The translations under genes were made by a program, and so were the position numbers. A model generated the notes under the pieces. That model saw nothing but the letters and a program-made list of their open reading frames with translations. It was not told the origin of the DNA and did no database searches. Of a stretch of 36,073 nucleotides of DNA, positions 17,994 to 25,033 are shown in pieces. This DNA comes from Planctomycetota bacterium (GTDB lineage Bacteria > Planctomycetota > UBA1135). The stretch is from assembly GCA_027020785.1 (NCBI GenBank), contig JALUVI010000159.1:1-36073 (forward strand). The letters run 5' to 3'. The first letter of the stretch is position 1, and each line of letters begins with the position of its first letter.

Positions 17994-19664
17994 CTACTCC
18001 ATGTAGCCCAGGGCCTTCATCGTCTCGAGGATGCGGGCGTCGTCGTCCTGATCGGCCTCGCCAAAGGGCCGCGGTCGGAGCTCGATCCGCCCCTCGTTCA
18101 CCCGGACCGGGTTGCGCTCCAGGTAGCCCGGCGCGAAACAGCCCTCCATCACGCGCCCGTCCATGTAGTCCTCGACCGGCAATCCCAGCAGGTGGAGGAT
18201 GGTCGGCGCCATGTCGGCGATCTGCGGGCCGGCGACGCGCTCGCCCGACCGGAAGACTCCTTCACCCTCCCAGCCGTAGATACCGGTGACGCGATGCATC
18301 GCGGGCCGTCCCTCGACCGCCTCCTCGGCGACCACGGGGTGGACCGGCGACGGCGACATGTTGCAGGCCGTGTCCACGGTCAGGCATTGGATGTCGGGCG
18401 CGACGTGGAGCTGCGGGCCCTCCCAGAGCTCCTCGCGGCGGAAGGCCTGCGAGACGATGCGCGCGCCATCGGGGGCGCGCATGCCGGGCAGTTTCTCGAT
18501 GATCTCGTCGCGCAACCGCTCGTACTCCTCGCCGGGCTCGACGATGCCCTCGGGCTGACGTCCCTTGAGGTTGATGAGGACGATGTCCTCGCCGCCGGAG
18601 AACGACGAATAGGCGCGGGTCTTCGACCAGTCGATCATGTCGTGGATGATCTGCTCCTGGCTCGGCAGCTTGTGGCCGCGGCGGGTCATCGCCTTGAGCA
18701 GGCCGGTGCGCCGGAGCAGCCCCTGCCACTTGCGTTGGGTCCAGAGCCGGAACCGCTGCCAGCTTGCGCCGCCCTTCAGCACCAGGTAGCCCTGGTCCAC
18801 CAACCACTTGTTCATGTAGTAGCGGTAGGTGATGCGCCCGAAACCGTGGTCGCTGCAGGTGCCGAAGGCGACTTCGCCGTCGAGCGTCTTGGCCTTGTCG
18901 CGGATGCGCCCGAAGGCGGCGTCCACCGCCTCGTACACCTGGGCCAGGAGTTCGGCCCGCGACTCCCACTTGCCGGGGTTCTTGGCCTGCCACTCCGGAT
19001 CCTGGTAGCACCAGGCCTGGTGGCTGGCGAGGTCCACCTGACGATAGACGATGGCGAACAGGTCGGGGTCGTAACGGTCCAGGACGTACTCGCCGATCCG
19101 CGTGATCTGCTCGATGACGTGGTAGAGGCTGGCCACGGCCTCGTCCTCGCCGGCGGTGTGGAACAACATCTCCGGCTCGTTGTCGGCGGGGACGTCGCCG
19201 ACGGCGGCCTCGAGCTCCTGACGCAGTTCGGGCGGGTGGATGAAGTCGCTGTGGCGGTCGGGCGTGAGCAGCCCTCCGACCATGCAGCCGTTCACGTCCT
19301 CGACCGGGAAGGTCAGCGGCACGGTGATGACGCACACCTTCTTGCCGGCGTCGCTGGCCAGGCGCCAGATGCTGGGGGCCTGGACCGAGTCCCAGGACAC
19401 CACCGGTCGGTGGTAGGTGCCGGGGCGCTGCTCGCGGAAGAAGAAGATGCCGTGCTTGCCGGGGTGGACGCCGGTCTGGAAGCTGGTCCAGGCCAGCGAC
19501 GAGTTCGGCGGCAGGGTGCTCTTGAGGGGCCCCGTGGTGCCCTCGCGCATCATGGCGGCGAGGTTGGGCAGTCGGCCCTCGTCGACCATCGGTTCGATGA
19601 TCTCCCAGGTGGCGCCGTCGATGCCGGCGAAGACGACGCGTTTGCGCTTGGAGGACTCGGACAT
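17994..19664 (-). CDS. Alkaline phosphatase superfamily protein (second cytoplasmic copy)
   Basis: MSESSKRKRVVFAGIDGATWEIIEPMVDEGRLPNLAAMMREGTTGPLKSTLPPNSSLAWTSFQTGVHPGKHGIFFF...GTCSDHGFGRITYRYYMNKWLV; ends MKALGYME. Start corrected; the tracked 1299 aa ORF overextends. Confidence 0.9.
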   Translation of the reverse strand: MSESSKRKRVVFAGIDGATWEIIEPMVDEGRLPNLAAMMREGTTGPLKSTLPPNSSLAWTSFQTGVHPGKHGIFFFREQRPGTYHRPVVSWDSVQAPSIWRLASDAGKKVCVITVPLTFPVEDVNGCMVGGLLTPDRHSDFIHPPELRQELEAAVGDVPADNEPEMLFHTAGEDEAVASLYHVIEQITRIGEYVLDRYDPDLFAIVYRQVDLASHQAWCYQDPEWQAKNPGKWESRAELLAQVYEAVDAAFGRIRDKAKTLDGEVAFGTCSDHGFGRITYRYYMNKWLVDQGYLVLKGGASWQRFRLWTQRKWQGLLRRTGLLKAMTRRGHKLPSQEQIIHDMIDWSKTRAYSSFSGGEDIVLINLKGRQPEGIVEPGEEYERLRDEIIEKLPGMRAPDGARIVSQAFRREELWEGPQLHVAPDIQCLTVDTACNMSPSPVHPVVAEEAVEGRPAMHRVTGIYGWEGEGVFRSGERVAGPQIADMAPTILHLLGLPVEDYMDGRVMEGCFAPGYLERNPVRVNEGRIELRPRPFGEADQDDDARILETMKALGYME

Positions 19665-19699
19665 GTTGGGGGGAGCGCCGGGGACGACGGCCCGCCATT

Positions 19700-21238
19700 C
19701 TAGGAGGAGCCGCGGCGACGCCCGGGCAGACGCTCGAGCAGGGCCGGGTCGGCGAGGCCGAGGAGCAGCGTTGCGGCGACGTAGAGCGACGCCGCGAGCG
19801 GCAGGCCGAGGATGGGTCGCTCGGCGAGCCCCAGGGCGAAGGCCGCGGCGACGGCGGCGGCGGCGAGGCCGAGATGGGGCAGGGTGCGCAGGAAGATGGG
19901 CAGCGGATTGCCGAGGAGGCGGGCGACGATGCCGACCTTGAGGAGGAACTCGACCGAGGAGGCGCCGAGGGCGGCCCAGGCGGCGCCGAGGAGGCCGAAG
20001 CGCGGCACCAGGACGAGGTTGAGGACGAGCGAGGTCGTGAGCAGGGCGGCGCCGATCCAGGGGATGCGGCGCTCCAGGTCGCGGACGCCGAGCATCAACA
20101 TGCCGACGGGGCCGCCGACGGCGTCGAGGGCGACCGCCGGGAGGAGGACGCGGAGGACGTCGGCGGTGCCGTGGGTGAGCCCGGCCTCGGGGATGCCGAA
20201 GCGGTAGGCCGGACCGAACCAGCCGGCCACCGGGGCGGCCCAGGCCCACAGGGCGACCGCGAGGGGGAGCGCCCACCACGCCTGCCAGCGCACCGCGCGT
20301 TCGTACTGGATGCGGGCGCCGCCGAGGTCGCCGCCCTGCTCGGCGCCCTGGGTGAGTCGAGCGAAGCGCGGGAAGACGGCGGTGTTGAACGCCATCGTCA
20401 TGGTGTGGAACAGCAGCGCGACCCGAACCGCCTGCACGTAGAGACCGCGCGCCTGGTTGGGGTCGGCGGCGGGTGCGTAGGCGAGGACGAGGACGCCGAG
20501 GATGACGACGTCGAGGCGGTTGCGCAGCATGCGCAAGACCCGGAACACCGCGATGGCGCCGCTTTGGCGGATCATGGCCAGGCCCTGGGCCAGGCGGGCG
20601 GAGAGATGCGAACGCGGCGGGAGGGCGCCGAGGAGGAGGCGGCGGCGCAGGAGGCGGGGCAGGAGCCAGGCGCGAAGGGTCGAGCCGATCAGGAAGCAGA
20701 CGAAGATGCCCTCCAGTCGCCAGCGCTCGGGCAGGACGACGAGGGCGAGCATGGCGCCGCCGGCGCGGAAGGCGCCGGTCTGGATCTCGATGAGGGCCGG
20801 CAGCGCCATGCGTTCGAACCCCTGGAAGACGGCGTCGGCGACCGAGCCCAGGCCTTCGGCCAGGACGATGGCCATGCCGATCGCGAACAGGACGAGGAGG
20901 CGCGGGGTGAGGTCGTCGGTGTAGAGGCCCTCCCCCACCAGCCAGGCGCCGAGGACCAGGACCGAGAGGCCGACTCCGAGGAAGACGGCGCTGCGGCCGG
21001 CGGCGTGGACGGCGGCGGCGCGGTCGGGGTGGCGCGCGACCTCTCGGGTCAGGACCAGGGGGACGCCGAAGCTGGCCAGCATGCCGCCGAAGAACATCAG
21101 CGACATGAGGTAGCCGTAGAGGCCGTTCTCCTCGACGCGGACGAAGACCGGGAGGAGGAAGCCGAGGGCGGCGTAGATGCCGACCGAGAAGGTCTTGGCG
21201 ACCGTCAGGAACAGCGTGTTGCGGGCGAGGGAGGCCAA
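19700..21238 (-). CDS. Flippase / polysaccharide biosynthesis membrane protein (Wzx/MOP superfamily)
   Basis: MASLARNTLFLTVAKTFSVGIYAALGFLLPVFVRVEENGLYGYLMSLMFFGGMLASFGVPLVLTREVARH; about 12-14 TM segments, 512 aa. Confidence 0.88.
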   Translation of the reverse strand: MASLARNTLFLTVAKTFSVGIYAALGFLLPVFVRVEENGLYGYLMSLMFFGGMLASFGVPLVLTREVARHPDRAAAVHAAGRSAVFLGVGLSVLVLGAWLVGEGLYTDDLTPRLLVLFAIGMAIVLAEGLGSVADAVFQGFERMALPALIEIQTGAFRAGGAMLALVVLPERWRLEGIFVCFLIGSTLRAWLLPRLLRRRLLLGALPPRSHLSARLAQGLAMIRQSGAIAVFRVLRMLRNRLDVVILGVLVLAYAPAADPNQARGLYVQAVRVALLFHTMTMAFNTAVFPRFARLTQGAEQGGDLGGARIQYERAVRWQAWWALPLAVALWAWAAPVAGWFGPAYRFGIPEAGLTHGTADVLRVLLPAVALDAVGGPVGMLMLGVRDLERRIPWIGAALLTTSLVLNLVLVPRFGLLGAAWAALGASSVEFLLKVGIVARLLGNPLPIFLRTLPHLGLAAAAVAAAFALGLAERPILGLPLAASLYVAATLLLGLADPALLERLPGRRRGSS

Positions 21239-21241
21239 GCT

Positions 21242-21976
21242 TCAGACGCGGCTTCCACCGAACAGGGGCAGCAGCGTGCCTTCCAGTTTGCGGTAGAGGT
21301 CGGCGGTGGCCCGGGTGTCGCGCAGGCAGTACTCGGCGATCTCGTCGTAGCGCCCTTCGCGCGCCTTCTCGGCGACCTGGGAGCCGTCCATGCGCCCCTT
21401 GGGCGATTCCACGCCGAAGCGGCGGCACCAGAAGTCGAGCGAGTAGCTGGGGCGGGCGGCGCCGTGGAAGTCGAGGACGTCCATCAGGTCGCAGTGTTCG
21501 TCGATGCGGTAGCGCTGGCCGGCGAGGTGGCGGGTCGGGGCGATGCCGAGGATGGCCGAGCGGGTCATCAGCACCGGGCCGTCGTAGGAGCGTCCGTTGA
21601 AGGAGACGATGGTGCCCCAGCTCGAGGCCAGCTTCCAGAACTCGCGCAGGATCTCGGTCTCGTTGCCGCGGTGGATCTTGGTGCCGGGGATCTCCTCGAA
21701 CGGCTCCCACTTGGCGCCGCTGCCCTGGGACAGGACGGCTCCGGTGTCCTTGTCCAGGTTCCACATCCCGATGGCGACCACGCGCCCGAGGCCGCGGACC
21801 AGGGCGAGGCGGTGGCGTACGTTCTCGGCGTCTTCGGCGTTCTTCTCGCGCGCCATGAGGTAGTGGCGCGTGGCTTCGTCGAGCTCTTCCCACTCGAGGC
21901 CGGCGACCTCGATGTCCACCGCGACCACCGGCCGGCGGACCGGCGCGCTGCGCATCGGAGGCGGAGCGTCGGTCAT
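21242..21976 (-). CDS. Predicted 3'-5' exonuclease, PolB-type RNase H-like fold
   Basis: VVAVDIEVAG ... WGTIVSFNGRSYDGPVLMTRSAILGI ... CDLMDVLDFHGAARPSYSLDFWCRRFGVESPKGRMDGSQV...EYCLRDTRATADLYRKL (DEDD-type exonuclease motifs). Confidence 0.85.
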   Translation of the reverse strand: MTDAPPPMRSAPVRRPVVAVDIEVAGLEWEELDEATRHYLMAREKNAEDAENVRHRLALVRGLGRVVAIGMWNLDKDTGAVLSQGSGAKWEPFEEIPGTKIHRGNETEILREFWKLASSWGTIVSFNGRSYDGPVLMTRSAILGIAPTRHLAGQRYRIDEHCDLMDVLDFHGAARPSYSLDFWCRRFGVESPKGRMDGSQVAEKAREGRYDEIAEYCLRDTRATADLYRKLEGTLLPLFGGSRV

Positions 21977-22452
21977 TCCTCGAGGTCGGGGACGTCGCCC
22001 TCGTGGACCGTCAGCACCGGGACGCGGGCCATACGGACCACCTTCTCGGCGGTGGAGCCGAGCAGGACGTGGGCGAGCCCGCTGCGCCCGTGGGTGGCGA
22101 GCACGATCACGCTGCACTCGAGCTCGGTCGCCGCCTCGACGAGCACGTGCGAGGGTTTGTTGCCCTCGAGCAGGTGCGTCTCCACCTCGGCCCCGAGCGA
22201 TCGCACCTTGTCGGCGGCCTCGGCAAGAGCCTTCTCGGCGCCGCGACGGAACTCCTGGCGATAGACCCCGAGGTCGAGGGCGCCGGGTTCGACGTAGTGC
22301 GCGAAGATGGGCGCGCTGGCGACGAGGTCGTCCTCGAGGACGTGGGTGAGGACGACGACCCCCTTCCCGAGCTGGGCGAGCCGGGCCGCCCAGGGGTAGG
22401 CGGCTTCGCTGGCTTCGGAGAAGTCGGTGGAGAGGAGGATGCGGCGGAACAC
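21973..22452 (-). CDS. Universal stress protein (UspA family, ATP-binding type)
   Basis: VFRRILLSTDFSEASEAAYPWAARLAQ...VIVLATHGRSGLAHVLLGSTAEKVVRMARVPVLTVHEGD (G2xG9xGS-type loop). GTG start at 22452 is my choice; ORF is open in frame further upstream into the insertion element. Confidence 0.88.
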   Translation of the reverse strand: MFRRILLSTDFSEASEAAYPWAARLAQLGKGVVVLTHVLEDDLVASAPIFAHYVEPGALDLGVYRQEFRRGAEKALAEAADKVRSLGAEVETHLLEGNKPSHVLVEAATELECSVIVLATHGRSGLAHVLLGSTAEKVVRMARVPVLTVHEGDVPDLEE

Positions 22453-22464
22453 CACCCCAGGATA

Positions 22465-22492
22465 GCCCCGGAAACTGGCGCCGGGAAGTGTG
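22465..22492 (+). repeat. Left terminal inverted repeat
   Basis: GCCCCGGAAACTGGCgCCgggaaGTGTG. Confidence 0.8.
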
Positions 22493-22570
22493 TGAGAGCC
22501 GTGAAGAAAGGCGTGACCCGGCGCCGTCTCGATCGTCGTCCTGGATGGAAACCCCACCCAGAGACCGAAC

Positions 22571-23677
22571 GTGCGCTTCGAACCTCCCTTCTGCCCCAAC
22601 CCGACCTGCGCCAGCCGAGCCCGGGAGGGCTCCTTTCGCTACCGACGCATCGGCACGTACCGCCGCAGCACCGACGGCCGCAAGGTCCAGCGCTTCCTGT
22701 GCCGGACCTGTCGGCGCAGTTTCTCCACACAGACCTTCCGGCTGGACTACCGCTTCAAGCTGCCCCATCACGACGTCCTCGTCTTCAAGGCGCTGGTCTC
22801 GAAGGTCACGCAGCGGCAGGCCGCGCGAATGCTCGGCATCGACCGCAAGAGCATCCAACGCCGCATCCGACGTTGGGGGCCGGCGATGCGCGCGCTCCAC
22901 GAGGCCGCCCTCGAATCGGCCGCCCGCCGCGGGGGTCTGAACGGCACCTACTGCCTCGACGAGCTCGAGACCTTCGAACGGAACCGACGCCTGATGCCGG
23001 TCACCGTTCCCTTCCTCGTCGATGCCAACCGCTTCTTCGTCGTGGGCGTGGAGGCCGACACGCTCCCCGCCCGCGGCAACCTCCGGGCGCGGGACCGCGT
23101 GCGGAAACTCCAGCTGGAGCAGGAGTTCGGACGACGTCGCAACCACTCGAAACGAGCCGTCGGTACGGTGCTCCGGGCCTGGGCCGAAGCCCACTCCCCC
23201 GAGCTGACGCCGCGCCTGATCTCGGACAAGAAGTCGAGCTACGGAAGGCTCTACCTGGAGGCCTTCGGGGGCCGCCGACGCGAACACGTCCGGGTAGCCT
23301 CTTGCGCCACCCGCAACCGCAGCAATCCGCTCTTCCCGGTCAACCATACGCTGGCCATGGCACGGGACCAGGTGTCGCGCCTGGTGAGGCGGAGTTGGGG
23401 GGCGAGCAAGTGCCGCCACCGGCTGCGCGACCACCTCTGGGTCTGGGTGGCGTGGCGGAACTACGTACGCCGTCTGACGAATCGGACACCAGGCGTGACG
23501 CCGGGCACGGCCGTCGGGGCGGCCCGCCGGATGGCGACGATCAGCGAACTCCTGAAGTGGAGGTGGCCGAAACGGATGCTACCTGCGTTCCTCGTCCCGC
23601 CTCGCCACACGAAAGGGGGCCAGTTTCCGGGGCGGGGGGGCGGTGGGCCTCACTCCTCGGTCTCCCCTCCCACGTAA
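22571..23677 (+). CDS. IS1/InsA-like zinc-ribbon transposase-like protein
   Basis: FCPNPTCASR...RRSTDGRKVQRFLCRTCRRSFSTQTFRLDYRFK zinc ribbon; VTQRQAARMLGIDRKSIQRRIRRWG HTH; TYCLDELETFE and LISDKKSSYGRLYLEAF acidic motifs; NHTLAMARDQVSRLVRRSWGASK C-terminal region. Confidence 0.8.
   Translation: MRFEPPFCPNPTCASRAREGSFRYRRIGTYRRSTDGRKVQRFLCRTCRRSFSTQTFRLDYRFKLPHHDVLVFKALVSKVTQRQAARMLGIDRKSIQRRIRRWGPAMRALHEAALESAARRGGLNGTYCLDELETFERNRRLMPVTVPFLVDANRFFVVGVEADTLPARGNLRARDRVRKLQLEQEFGRRRNHSKRAVGTVLRAWAEAHSPELTPRLISDKKSSYGRLYLEAFGGRRREHVRVASCATRNRSNPLFPVNHTLAMARDQVSRLVRRSWGASKCRHRLRDHLWVWVAWRNYVRRLTNRTPGVTPGTAVGAARRMATISELLKWRWPKRMLPAFLVPPRHTKGGQFPGRGGGGPHSSVSPPT
23606..23633 (-). repeat. Right terminal inverted repeat
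   Basis: CACACgaaaggGGgCCAGTTTCCGGGGC; reverse complement of the left repeat with a mismatched middle. Confidence 0.8.
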
Positions 23678-25029
23678 CCCAGCGCCGTGAACGACTGCAT
23701 GAACACCTCGTTCGCATTCCCGATCGGCACCCGCGCCGGCTGCGGGGGCCGGAATTCCGGGGTCGCGACTCTCGGTCGTTCCGGATGAGCGGACCGCCAC
23801 TCCTCGGTCATCAGGCCGCGCAGCGACCTTCCGCTCATCTCCTGGCATGCCGGGAGGCCCAGCAGGTCGAGGATGGTCGGGGCCACGTCGTAGAGGTCGC
23901 CCAGCCGACGGCGATTCGCGGGGAGCAGGCCCTGCTTGCGCACGCCGCTGCCGGAGAGGACGAACACGCCCGGTTCGCCCTTCTCGTGACCGCCCGATTG
24001 GGGATGGTTCGGCTTGTCCACGTTGTAGGCCTTCATACCGTGGTCGGCGATCACCATCACCACGTGGTCCTCGGGCAGGACCTCCAGGACCTCGCCGATC
24101 CAGTCGTCCACGGTGCGGTAGGCCTTGCGCACGTGGTCGTGGAAGAAGGCGACCTGCTCCTCGGGGATCGGGTAGCGGTAGGCCTCCGGCTCGTGGTACT
24201 TCCACCAGAAGTGGCCTGCCACGTCGGTCAGCCCGAAGTACACCATCTGCAGGTCCGCCGGCTCCTCGCCGGCCAGCTTCACGAAGATCCGCTCGTGGGT
24301 GCGGTCACCGGCATAGGCCAGCCTGAACAAGGCCTCCCGCTCGTGCGCCCGCTTCCAACTCGGCGGGCACAGCCCGAAACGGTCCACGTACTCGGCGGCG
24401 ATCGGACCGTCCGGCGCTCCCTCGGCGAGGATCGGGCGGATCTCGTCGATCAAACCCTGCGGCCAGGTCAGCTCGGGGAGCCCCTCGGCCCAGACCCCCG
24501 ACTTCCACAGGATGGCCCCCTGCGCCTGGGCGGCATAGCTGGCGACGATCCGACCGCGACGCACCGGCTCGGCCGGCCACGACACCCACCAACCGACCAC
24601 CAGCGGCGACAGCCCGGCATCTCCGACCAGGTTCCACACCGCCGGCACGCGACGCATCTCGGAGGTGTAGGGAAGCCCGTTCCGCTTCGGCTGACCGGTG
24701 CGGGTGTCGATCTCGCTGAAGAACAAGACGCCGTGCTCCCGCGGTGAGCGCCCGGTCGCGATGGTCGTCCACAACACCGGCGAGAAGGTCGGCACCTCAC
24801 TGGCCAACACGCCGCCGACCCCGTCGTCCACCAAGCGCTTCAGGTTCGGCATCTCGCCCGCCTCCATCAGCGCCTCGGCGACCGACCACTCCATGCCGTC
24901 GACGCCGATCACCGTGAGTTGGACCGGCTCGCCCTGCGGAGCCGGATAGCCGAGGCCGTCGCCGCCGCCGCAGGAGGGGAACACCCCGACCGACAGGGCG
25001 GAAACCAGGAGGAGGACGGAGCGATGCAT
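23650..25029 (-). CDS. Alkaline phosphatase superfamily lipoprotein (type I phosphodiesterase-like)
   Basis: MHRSVLLLVSALSVGVFPSCGGG lipobox-like; TVIGVDGMEWSVAEALMEAGEMPNLKRLVDDG...VPTFSPVLWTTIATGRSPREHGVLFF...VIADHGMKAYNVDKPNHPQSGGHEKGEPGVFVLSG; ends FTALGYVGGETEE. Confidence 0.9.
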   Translation of the reverse strand: MHRSVLLLVSALSVGVFPSCGGGDGLGYPAPQGEPVQLTVIGVDGMEWSVAEALMEAGEMPNLKRLVDDGVGGVLASEVPTFSPVLWTTIATGRSPREHGVLFFSEIDTRTGQPKRNGLPYTSEMRRVPAVWNLVGDAGLSPLVVGWWVSWPAEPVRRGRIVASYAAQAQGAILWKSGVWAEGLPELTWPQGLIDEIRPILAEGAPDGPIAAEYVDRFGLCPPSWKRAHEREALFRLAYAGDRTHERIFVKLAGEEPADLQMVYFGLTDVAGHFWWKYHEPEAYRYPIPEEQVAFFHDHVRKAYRTVDDWIGEVLEVLPEDHVVMVIADHGMKAYNVDKPNHPQSGGHEKGEPGVFVLSGSGVRKQGLLPANRRRLGDLYDVAPTILDLLGLPACQEMSGRSLRGLMTEEWRSAHPERPRVATPEFRPPQPARVPIGNANEVFMQSFTALGYVGGETEE

Positions 25030-25033
25030 CGGA

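Larger units (their letters stand above)
22465..23633 (+). mobile_element. IS1-like insertion element with terminal inverted repeats
   Basis: Perfect 15-nt inverted repeat GCCCCGGAAACTGGC (22465-22479) / GCCAGTTTCCGGGGC (23619-23633), extended by a GTGTG/CACAC match (22488-22492 / 23606-23610), bracketing a zinc-ribbon transposase-like gene. No clear target-site duplication. Confidence 0.8.

Noticed and set aside
17994-21893. 1299 aa minus ORF
   Set aside because: Only the C-terminal part from MSESSKRKRVVFAGIDGATWE is coding; the rest is off-frame through the flippase and exonuclease genes.
22450-23660. Target-site duplication for the insertion element
   Set aside because: Flanks (..caccaccccaggata / ggggggcggtggg..) do not give a convincing direct repeat of any length.
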